64,000 nucleotides of DNA from Lutibacter oceani (GTDB lineage: Bacteria; Bacteroidota; Bacteroidia; Flavobacteriales; Flavobacteriaceae): assembly GCF_003384935.1 (NCBI RefSeq), contig NZ_QTTQ01000011.1, positions 124,001-188,000 of the forward strand. Reading direction: 5' to 3'. Positions 8,622 to 15,622 of this stretch are shown here, piece after piece (within the stretch, counting starts at the first letter, position 1; every line of letters starts with the position of its first letter). A model generated the notes under the pieces. The model made no database searches. It saw only the letters and a list, made by a program, of their open reading frames with translations, and had not been told where the DNA came from. The position numbers were made by a program, and so were the translations under genes.

Positions 8622-10391
8622 TTAACTTTGATGTTTTATTTTTTCATACAGTTGAACCATTGATTTTAAAAGTTCCACTGGAGTTGTTAATATTTGATAG
8701 TGATTTTGCCCAAACATTTGGGGCAAATAGTATTTGGCTTGTGCTTCAATTGCTAAAGCATACGAATTTATATTTCGTTCATTCAACTCTCTCAGTGCCT
8801 GTTTCACATCATTTATTCCATATTTTCCTTCGTACTTATCGTAATCATTTGGTTTTCCATCTGAGAGTAAAATAACCCACTTATTTTTAGTATTTCTTTT
8901 GTCTAACATAGCACCAGAATGACGCAAAGCTGCTCCAATTCTTGTATAACCACTTGGCTCAATAGCACCAACTTTAAATTTTGCTTTATTCCAATCTTCA
9001 TCAAAATCTTTAATTGTCATGTATGAAGAGTGGTTTCTGGTTTTAGAATGAAAACAATCAATAGAAAAATCAATATTAAATTCATTTAAAATTTCACCAA
9101 ATAAAATTGAAACTTGTTTTTCAACATCAATCACTCTGTTCCCTGCTGCATAACCATCACTTGACAAACTAACATCTAACAGTAATAAAATAGATAAATC
9201 TTTCTCCTTTTTTCTTTTTGATATATATATATTTTCTGAAGGTGTATGTCCGGAATGTAAATCAACAAACAAATCTGTAATGGCATCAATGTCAAACTCT
9301 TCACCTTGAGATTGTCTGCGCTGTTGTTGAAATTTATTGTTGACTGTGGTTAACATTTTACGTAAACCAATCAGCGTTGACCGATGATCCTTTAATGTTT
9401 TTTTGTAATAATTAACATCGTTTTTTAATAGCGTTTTTGGGTATACTTTACAAAAATCTTCCTTATACTTTCGTTTGGAAAAATCCCATTCATCGTATTT
9501 TATATGATAACCTTTATTATCAATTTCTGCACTTTCTGAAACTGTTGTATTTTCAATAAAATCTGCTTGATAAACAGAGTGTGCAGTATCATCAACCCGA
9601 ACCGTATATTTCATATTAACATCATCCAATGCGTTGGAATGATCATCTAATTCATCTTCTCCATCAAAATCTTTAAAATTCCCGCCAAATTCTTCTGCTG
9701 TTTCTACTTTTTCAAATTGATGTTGCAAAACTGCATCTTCTTGTTGTTTAATATCTACTTGAACGGAAATTATTTCTTCAACAGCATTGGATTTTAAAAT
9801 TGTTTTGGGTTTATCTTCTTCTACTTTTTTTACATTCTCTGTAAAATTCTGTAATTTTTCTTCTGAAGATTCTTCGGGATTATTTCGCATCCATTTTCCG
9901 TAAATGAATGAAAAATCTTTAGGGATGTTATTTTTTTGCTTTTCTGAATAAAATTTAACTAATTTATTATGGTATTTTTTTGAAATAGGAAATTGCTCAA
10001 ATAATAATTCCAAAACTTGAAATGAATTTTCTTCACTCTTTTGTTGAGACTCTAATAAATCGTGCTCTAAATTATCATTCCAATTTAAATTTAAATTCTT
10101 TTGAACCGATAAGTATAAAATTCTAAATAAATAAAATGAAATATTCTCTTCTTGTGAAGGAAACTCTACAAAATGGGTTGGAAGAAAATAGTTGTTATTT
10201 TTATAACCACCTTCTCTTTCCGCTTCATAAATTTCAATAGAACTCCCAGTAATTGCTCTTGATAATATAGTTAATCGTGGTTTAATATCTATTAACGAAA
10301 CCGAATGTAAAATACCTTCTTGCTTTTTTTTATTTCTCTTTTTAAAGAAATATGCAAGTTTGGTAAATATGTATTCATCTGGTTCGAACAT
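8622..10391 (-). CDS. norD: NorD-like protein with C-terminal von Willebrand A domain
   Basis: A 589-residue soluble protein of the NorD/CbbO type. The N-terminal half is charged and variable. The C-terminal part (about 390-589) is a vWA domain with the metal-ion-dependent adhesion site motif DVSLS (in LLLLDVSLSSDGYA) and the further motif VILLSDGKPNDYDKYEG. NorD works with the AAA+ ATPase NorQ, probably to remodel or insert the iron of the NO reductase active site; this is known for the family, not shown here. The order norQ-norD-norE is classical. A 154-bp spacer carrying repeat-like sequence separates it from norQ. Confidence 0.88.
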   Translation of the reverse strand: MFEPDEYIFTKLAYFFKKRNKKKQEGILHSVSLIDIKPRLTILSRAITGSSIEIYEAEREGGYKNNNYFLPTHFVEFPSQEENISFYLFRILYLSVQKNLNLNWNDNLEHDLLESQQKSEENSFQVLELLFEQFPISKKYHNKLVKFYSEKQKNNIPKDFSFIYGKWMRNNPEESSEEKLQNFTENVKKVEEDKPKTILKSNAVEEIISVQVDIKQQEDAVLQHQFEKVETAEEFGGNFKDFDGEDELDDHSNALDDVNMKYTVRVDDTAHSVYQADFIENTTVSESAEIDNKGYHIKYDEWDFSKRKYKEDFCKVYPKTLLKNDVNYYKKTLKDHRSTLIGLRKMLTTVNNKFQQQRRQSQGEEFDIDAITDLFVDLHSGHTPSENIYISKRKKEKDLSILLLLDVSLSSDGYAAGNRVIDVEKQVSILFGEILNEFNIDFSIDCFHSKTRNHSSYMTIKDFDEDWNKAKFKVGAIEPSGYTRIGAALRHSGAMLDKRNTKNKWVILLSDGKPNDYDKYEGKYGINDVKQALRELNERNINSYALAIEAQAKYYLPQMFGQNHYQILTTPVELLKSMVQLYEKIKHQS

Positions 10392-10545
10392 TATTAATAG
10401 TTGTTGGTTGTTGGGTTTTAGTTGATGGTTACTTGTTGTAAATTAATCACTTTAACTTCGCTCAGTGACCAGTTAAATTTTGACTTGATTAGATTGTGAG
10501 ACATACTTCGACAAGCTCAGCATGACATCTTTAGGATGCTAATTT
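10392..10545. repeat. Intergenic repeat-like sequence between norD and norQ
   Basis: The spacer holds G/T-rich direct repeats (TAGTTGTTGGTTGTTGGGTT) and then two segments that look like parts of a dispersed intergenic repeat, CTTCGCTCAGTGACCAG and CTTCGACAAGCTCAGCATGA. From memory the second occurs many times between genes in Bacteroidota genomes. It is the complement of the type of arm seen at 6537. No open reading frame or transposase is present. Confidence 0.5.
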
Positions 10546-11325
10546 TTATATCATTAGATTACATAAATCTTTTAAAGCTTCAACTACATCTAAATCATCA
10601 GTTAAAGGTTCAACAATTGCAACTTCAACAGATAAACGTTTAGGCAATCCACTATGAATTAATTTAGCGGCATCAACTAATAAACGTGTTGAAACAGTTT
10701 CTGCCAAACCTAACTCAGTAAGATTTCTAATTTTGGTAGCAATATTTACTAGTTTTTTAGCAATCTCAAGTTGAATTCCTGTTTCATTTACCAAAATATC
10801 TGCTTCAATTATAGCATCAGGATAGGCAAAAGCAGCTGCAATAAATCGCTGACGTGTTGAAGGCTTTAACTCTTTAAATCCTTTTTGATAACCTGGATTA
10901 AAGGATGCAACCAGCATAAAATCATTATGTGCTTTTACAGTTTCACCTAACTTATCAATAAACAATTCTCGTCTATGATCTGTTAACGAGTGAATTGCCA
11001 CAATAACATCAGGTCTTGCCTCAGCAATTTCATCTAAATAAATAATTGCTCCTTGTTTTAAAGCAGTTGTTAATGGCCCATCAGACCAAATAGTTTCTGC
11101 TCCTTTTATAATATATCTACCAACTAAATCAGTTGAAGAAGTCTCTTCATGACAAGAAATAGTAATTAATTTTTTATTCAATTTATAGGCCATATACTCA
11201 ATAAATCTTGATTTTCCAGTTCCTGTTGGCCCTTTTAATAAAAAAGGAATTTTGTTTTTATAAGCGTGTTCAAAAACTTCAACTTCCTTCCCTACTTGAT
11301 GATAATATGGTGCTATATTTTCCAT
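10546..11325 (-). CDS. norQ: NorQ/CbbQ family AAA+ ATPase (MoxR-type)
   Basis: A 259-residue AAA+ ATPase. Walker A is GPTGTGKS (residues 32-39), Walker B is AIIYLDEIAEARPD, and sensor 1 is in FMLVASFNPGYQKGFK, followed by STRQRFIAAAFAYP with the arginine finger region. This matches NirQ/NorQ/CbbQ proteins, which with NorD activate NO reductase, probably by helping insert non-heme iron. It lies downstream of norB behind a hairpin with a T tract, so it may be expressed at a lower level than norCB or have its own promoter. Confidence 0.92.
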   Translation of the reverse strand: MENIAPYYHQVGKEVEVFEHAYKNKIPFLLKGPTGTGKSRFIEYMAYKLNKKLITISCHEETSSTDLVGRYIIKGAETIWSDGPLTTALKQGAIIYLDEIAEARPDVIVAIHSLTDHRRELFIDKLGETVKAHNDFMLVASFNPGYQKGFKELKPSTRQRFIAAAFAYPDAIIEADILVNETGIQLEIAKKLVNIATKIRNLTELGLAETVSTRLLVDAAKLIHSGLPKRLSVEVAIVEPLTDDLDVVEALKDLCNLMI

Positions 11326-11344
11326 AAATATTATTTTGTATATT

Positions 11345-11411
11345 AAAAAAACCAGCGCAATAAGCTATTTATAAACAGTATGGAATGTTAACAAAAATTT
11401 ATTTGCGCTGG
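11345..11411 (-). terminator. Hairpin with T tract between norB and norQ
   Basis: Nine-base perfect arms, CCAGCGCAA (11352-11360) and TTGCGCTGG (11403-11411), enclose a 42-nt AT-rich loop. On the minus strand the distal arm is followed immediately by TTTTTTT, as in an intrinsic terminator. The loop is unusually long. It lies directly after norB and would separate norCB from norQD and the downstream genes. Confidence 0.55.
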
Positions 11412-11439
11412 AAATCAATCTAAAAAACTAATACTAATT

Positions 11440-12777
11440 TTATTTATTAATATTTAAAGCTTCATCAGTTGGTTTACCATGCTTGTAAAAATCAATAATA
11501 TAAAGTACAATACCTGTTGTAAACAATGTTGCACATAATATTAAAACAACAAAATGAATGCTAATTTCTTTTTGAACTGCCATAAACTCCATTCCAAACT
11601 TACGCTCTAAATATACTTGAGCAACACCTGCAACACCAAAGGCAACAGTCATTCCAATCATTCCAATATTTGCCAACCAAAAAGCTGCTCTTCCACGTGT
11701 ACTTTCATATAATTTTCTACCTGTTAAATTTGGCAAACTGTAACTTATAATAGCCAAAACAATCATTGCATAAGCTCCCCAAAAAGCTAAATGTCCGTGC
11801 ATTGCAGTTACTAAAGTACCGTGTGTATACAAATTTGTTTGAGGTAATGTATGCGCAAATCCTAATAATCCAGCTCCAACAAACGACACAATCGCAGAAC
11901 CTAAAGTCCAATATAATGCTAATTTATTTGGGTGTTTTTTCTCACCCTTTCTATACATATTTACTGCAAATAATGCCATTGCTAAAAATGCTAAAGGTTC
12001 TAATGCTGAAAATATTCCGCCAACAATTAACCAAATTTTATTAACTCCTATATAGTAATAATGATGTCCTGTTCCTAAAACTCCAGACAAAAAAGTTAAA
12101 CCTACAATTACATACAACCATTTTTCAATTACTTCTCTATCTACACCTGTAAGTTTTATTAATAAGAAAGATAAAATACCCCCCATAATTAATTCCCAAA
12201 CACCTTCTACCCATAAATGAACAACCCACCAACGGAAAAATGAATCTGTTACCTGACTGTCAAACTGTAACATTCCTGGTAAATACAATAAAGCAGCAAA
12301 TAATAACCCCATTGAAAGTACCAATGCTGTTGTAGTTCTTCTTTTCCCTTTGAATAAAGTAGTTAAAATAATTCCTAAAAAAAGCAAAACATTAACAACA
12401 ACTAAATAATCCAAAGGTCTTGGAATTTCTAAAAACTTTCTACCTTCCCAGTAGTTAAAATGGTATCCAACTACTGCAATTACACCAACTAAAGCTAAAC
12501 TGATTAGTTGGACATATGCCAATTTTACACTTACTAATTCTTTTTGTGCCTCTTCAGGAATAATGTAATAAGCGGCTCCCATAAAACCAGATAATAACCA
12601 AACAACTAATAGATTTGTATGCACAGCTCTAGCTGTATTAAAAGGTATTAAATCGTGTAAATTATCAAATCCTATACGGGCAAACCCCATTATAAAACCA
12701 TAAGTTATTTGTAATACTAATAATAGCATTGAAAGGGCAAAAAACCAATATGCTACTTTTTGTGATTTATATTTCAT
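11440..12777 (-). CDS. norB: Nitric oxide reductase large subunit, cytochrome c-dependent type
   Basis: A 445-residue polytopic heme-copper superfamily protein that reduces two NO to N2O at a heme b3/FeB centre. All six metal-ligand histidines can be placed against the Pseudomonas enzyme: His53 and His329 (heme b), His327 (heme b3, in TAMHGHLAFWGAY), and His187, His238 and His239 (FeB; VHLWVEGVWEL and GTGHHYYYIG). The glutamates typical of NorB, Glu191 and Glu260 (SALEPLAF), are also present. It lacks the N-terminal extension of quinol-oxidising qNor and is paired with a NorC gene 10 bp upstream, so it is a cNor that takes electrons from cytochrome c. Confidence 0.96.
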   Translation of the reverse strand: MKYKSQKVAYWFFALSMLLLVLQITYGFIMGFARIGFDNLHDLIPFNTARAVHTNLLVVWLLSGFMGAAYYIIPEEAQKELVSVKLAYVQLISLALVGVIAVVGYHFNYWEGRKFLEIPRPLDYLVVVNVLLFLGIILTTLFKGKRRTTTALVLSMGLLFAALLYLPGMLQFDSQVTDSFFRWWVVHLWVEGVWELIMGGILSFLLIKLTGVDREVIEKWLYVIVGLTFLSGVLGTGHHYYYIGVNKIWLIVGGIFSALEPLAFLAMALFAVNMYRKGEKKHPNKLALYWTLGSAIVSFVGAGLLGFAHTLPQTNLYTHGTLVTAMHGHLAFWGAYAMIVLAIISYSLPNLTGRKLYESTRGRAAFWLANIGMIGMTVAFGVAGVAQVYLERKFGMEFMAVQKEISIHFVVLILCATLFTTGIVLYIIDFYKHGKPTDEALNINK

Positions 12778-12787
12778 AATTCTTAGT

Positions 12788-13249
12788 TTAGTTGTTAATT
12801 TTATCTTTTGCTAAAGGTGATACTATACGATCAAATCCATTTAAATCAATTTCTCCAATCCATTTAAAAAAAGCAATTACATCCATAGCTTCTTGCTCAG
12901 ACATACCATAAGCCACCATTTTTCTGCCATTAGGTTGCCATGGTGCCTTTGACATTAAAATACCTTTGATTATTTCTTCGCCATTTTCATTGTATTTTAA
13001 ATTTAATCTATCAACAACTTTTGTTAATTCTGGAGCATAATAAGCTCCTTCACCTAATATGGTATGACATCCCATACAATTATTAGACTCCCAAATTTCT
13101 TTACCTCTAACCACTTCTGCAGTAAGGTTTATATGGTTAGTTTGATCTGTACTTTCTGATAAAGAGTACACGGTGAGTCCTATAAAAATAAGAAACGTCA
13201 CTAATGTTCCTCCTAAAAAGAAAGCTCTTGCTTGTTTTTTAGATAACAT
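12788..13249 (-). CDS. norC: Nitric oxide reductase cytochrome c subunit
   Basis: A 153-residue membrane-anchored c-type cytochrome. One N-terminal helix (about residues 9-30) anchors it; the periplasmic domain carries one heme site, Cys58-Met-Gly-Cys61-His62, with Met111 (GRKMVAYGMS) as the likely axial ligand. NorC passes electrons from soluble or membrane cytochrome c to NorB, which is encoded directly downstream. The upstream region carries a CRP/FNR-type site, a -7 element and an inverted repeat over the -7 element, so this gene is probably the first of the nor transcript. Confidence 0.95.
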   Translation of the reverse strand: MLSKKQARAFFLGGTLVTFLIFIGLTVYSLSESTDQTNHINLTAEVVRGKEIWESNNCMGCHTILGEGAYYAPELTKVVDRLNLKYNENGEEIIKGILMSKAPWQPNGRKMVAYGMSEQEAMDVIAFFKWIGEIDLNGFDRIVSPLAKDKINN

Positions 13250-13310
13250 GTTTTACGAATTTAATTGGTTAATTTTCATTTATAAATATATTAAGACCTT
13301 TTTATCTTTT

Positions 13311-13361
13311 ATATAAATACAAATTTATATAATTATGCATATATTAATATGATAAATGTCA
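13311..13361 (-). promoter_or_regulatory. norC promoter with CRP/FNR-type site and overlapping dyad
   Basis: Reading on the minus strand, TGACATTTATCA (13361-13350) fits the CRP/FNR core TGAY-N4-RTCA. A perfect -7 element TAAATTTG lies at 13327-13320, its centre 32 bp downstream. Using the usual placement of that element, the site would be centred near -40, an activating position. The -7 element is also covered by an inverted repeat with arms ATATAAAT (13311-13318) and ATTTATAT (13323-13330), a possible operator for the adjacent Rrf2 regulator. These are eye-found motifs in AT-rich DNA. Confidence 0.55.
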
Positions 13362-13378
13362 GTATTTTATAATTTTAT

Positions 13379-13840
13379 TTAGGAATTTATTTCTGTAGAA
13401 ATATCTTTAATAGTTAGTTTTCTCCCTTTTGAAACAATTTCTTGGGAAAATTCCATAATATTTTTATCTCTAAATTTTCCAAGTATACTATTTTTAAAAG
13501 GTTCAACAATAAAATGTACAGGACAAGGATTTGTACCATCACATTCAGACAACCCCAAAAAACATTCATTAATTCTGTTTAAACCATCAATATTTTCAAT
13601 AATATCAAGGACATTTTTCTTCTGATTTTTTTTTGTTAAATAAAAGCCTCCATTTGGGCCTTTTGTTGAAGAAATAATTTTTCCTTTTACCAATTGTTGA
13701 AATAATTTTGCTAAAAAAGGGCTTGGAACATCTATACTTTCTGCAATTACTTTAACACTAATTTTTCTATTCTCACTTGCATGTTCAGCTAAATAAAGAG
13801 TAGATAAAATTGCATACTTACTTGCGCGTGATAACATCAT
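13379..13840 (-). CDS. Rrf2 family transcriptional regulator with Fe-S cysteines (NsrR-like)
   Basis: A 153-residue Rrf2 protein. The N-terminal winged helix starts MMLSRASKYAILSTLYLAEH and includes the wing STKGPNGGFYL. Three cysteines lie in ECFLGLSECDGTNPCPVH, spaced C-x6-C-x5-C, close to the Fe-S ligands of NsrR and IscR. Its place 129 bp upstream of norC on the same strand suggests a nitric-oxide-sensing repressor of the nor genes. This is inference from family and context, not from a recognised operator. A small dyad (AATTTCA, 6 nt, TGAAATT) at 13855-13874 lies just before its start and may be autoregulatory. Confidence 0.85.
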   Translation of the reverse strand: MMLSRASKYAILSTLYLAEHASENRKISVKVIAESIDVPSPFLAKLFQQLVKGKIISSTKGPNGGFYLTKKNQKKNVLDIIENIDGLNRINECFLGLSECDGTNPCPVHFIVEPFKNSILGKFRDKNIMEFSQEIVSKGRKLTIKDISTEINS

Positions 13841-13896
13841 AAAACTAATTTTTCAATTTCATTTTGGTGAAATTAATAAAAAAAGAGTAAAAAGTA

Positions 13897-15273
13897 TTAT
13901 ATTTTTTCAAATTTAACTGTAAAGTGTCTCATAATAGGTGCTTCATCAACAATATTGTAACCCGATTTAGCTTCATTTCTTGAATCGTAAATATTTTTTA
14001 GCGAAGCTGCTACATAATCCATGTGATTATTTGTATATGTTCGTCTGGGAATTGCCAAACGAACCAATTCTAGTTCAGGATACCTGTTCTCTCTAGTAAC
14101 AGGATCTCTATCTGCCAAAACCGTACCTATTTCAACACCTCTAATTCCACCTACAACATACAGTTCTATTGCTAAAGCTTGAGCACGGTACTCTTCTCTT
14201 GGAATTGTTGGAACAAATTTATTAGCATCCAAAAATATGGCATGTCCACCAAATGGTTGTTGAACAGGCACACCAAAATCAACTAATTTTTGTCCTAAAT
14301 AAGCAACCTGTTCTACCCTACTCTCTAAATAATTAAATTCAGTTGATTCGTTTAACCCAACAGCTAAAGCACCCATATCACGTCCATTCATTCCTCCATA
14401 AGTAATAAAACCTTCAAACATAATATTAAATACAGTTGCCTGTTTAAAAACTTCCTTATTATTTAGTGCAATAAAACCACCCATATTTACCAAACCATCT
14501 TTTTTAGCACTCATCGTCATTCCATCACCATATGAAAAAACTTCTTTCACAATTTCTTTAATCGTTTTATTTTCATAACCCTTTTCTCTTTTTTTTATGA
14601 AATAAGCATTTTCAGAAAAACGAGCAGCATCAAAATAAAGTGGAACACCATATTTTTTACAGAGTTCTGAAACTTCTTTTGTATTTTTTATTGAAACCGG
14701 CTGACCACCAGCACTATTACAAGTAATTGTTAAAATAACAAATGGAATTTTCTCTTTTGGATATTTTTTAAAAACTGTTTCCAGTTTATTTAAATCAATA
14801 TTTCCTTTAAAAGGATGAATTACTGAAGTATCAAAAGCTTCATCAATTGTACAATCAACAGCAGTTGCTTTTCTAAACTCTATATGTCCTTTCGTGGTGT
14901 CAAAATGTGAATTTCCAGGTACAATATTCCCTTCTTTTACCATTGCAGAAAACAATACATTCTCTGCTGCTCTACCTTGGTGGGTTGGTAAAAAGTACTT
15001 GAATCCGGTAATTTTTTTAACTGTTTTTTTTAATTTTTTGAAGGATAAAGAACCTGCATAACTTTCATCACCAATCATCATTTCTGCCCATTGCTGGTCG
15101 CTCATAGCGCCTGTTCCTGAATCTGTTAACATATCTATAAATACATTATCAGAAGCTAAATTAAACAGGTTGTAATGTGCTTTTTTAATCCAATTTAATC
15201 GTTGTTCTTTTGTAGAACGTTTTAATTGTTCTACCATTTTAATTTTATATGGTTCTGCATATGGTAAATCCAT
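13897..15273 (-). CDS. tnaA: Tryptophanase (L-tryptophan indole-lyase)
   Basis: A 458-residue PLP enzyme of the beta-eliminating lyase family, which converts tryptophan to indole, pyruvate and ammonia. Landmarks are IDMLTDSGTGAMSDQQWA, PTHQGRAAENVLF, NSAGGQPVS, DAARFSENAYFI and the PLP lysine in TMSAKKDG (Lys257-Lys258, the second being the Schiff-base Lys). Tyrosine phenol-lyase is the close alternative. The RGVEIG segment and the C-terminal MRHFTVKF (His450, where the phenol-lyase has Phe) favour tryptophanase. It is divergent from ccsBA across 349 bp. The product indole can act as a signal in bacteria; nothing here shows that use. Confidence 0.9.
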   Translation of the reverse strand: MDLPYAEPYKIKMVEQLKRSTKEQRLNWIKKAHYNLFNLASDNVFIDMLTDSGTGAMSDQQWAEMMIGDESYAGSLSFKKLKKTVKKITGFKYFLPTHQGRAAENVLFSAMVKEGNIVPGNSHFDTTKGHIEFRKATAVDCTIDEAFDTSVIHPFKGNIDLNKLETVFKKYPKEKIPFVILTITCNSAGGQPVSIKNTKEVSELCKKYGVPLYFDAARFSENAYFIKKREKGYENKTIKEIVKEVFSYGDGMTMSAKKDGLVNMGGFIALNNKEVFKQATVFNIMFEGFITYGGMNGRDMGALAVGLNESTEFNYLESRVEQVAYLGQKLVDFGVPVQQPFGGHAIFLDANKFVPTIPREEYRAQALAIELYVVGGIRGVEIGTVLADRDPVTRENRYPELELVRLAIPRRTYTNNHMDYVAASLKNIYDSRNEAKSGYNIVDEAPIMRHFTVKFEKI

Positions 15274-15622
15274 AATAATATGATGTTTTAAATTTAAAAT
15301 AAAGGTTGAAAGTAATAACTAATAAGTAGGACCTATTTAATAAAGCATTCTGGACGCTTTATATTTAAATAGATATTATTAAAGAAAAAAATGTTCATTA
15401 AAATAGTTATATCAACAAAATTACGAATTTTTCATTTTTAACAGTCAAAAATCCAAAATATTTGAAGATTTTTTAATGACAATAGTCATTAATTGTAATA
15501 AAAGTTACACTTAACTTTGTACCTACAATTTTAATTGAATTAATAAATGAATTATAGCATCGCTATATGACATTTATCATTATTTTTGCACAAGATTTAT
15601 TTTTAATAATAAAACCATTGAA
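15274..15622. other. tnaA/ccsBA divergent intergenic region, 349 bp
   Basis: No protein or tRNA gene is evident. On the minus side, a -7 element TAATTTTG (15423-15416) with a TTTG at 15449-15446 could drive tnaA with a leader of about 135 nt. That leader includes an imperfect hairpin (15333-15371) and a possible 21-codon reading frame (15398-15333) without tryptophan. On the plus side lie the ccsBA promoter (15477-15519) and a second CRP/FNR-like site TGACATTTATCA (15568-15579), followed at once by TATTTTTG (15581-15588). Confidence 0.5.
15477..15519 (+). promoter_or_regulatory. ccsBA promoter with CRP/FNR-type palindrome
   Basis: TGACAATAGTCA (15477-15488) is a symmetrical TGAC-N4-GTCA site. 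A perfect Bacteroidota -7 element TAACTTTG lies at 15512-15519, with TTG at 15493-15495 as a possible -33. The site centre is 33 bp upstream of the -7 centre, the same geometry as at norC (32 bp) and at the second citrate synthase (33 bp). The leader would be about 100 nt long and contains a further site of the same type. Confidence 0.6.

Noticed and set aside
13897-15273. Tyrosine phenol-lyase instead of tryptophanase
   Set aside because: RGVEIG and the C-terminal RHFT (His450) match tryptophanase; the phenol-lyase has RSMERG and RFFT.
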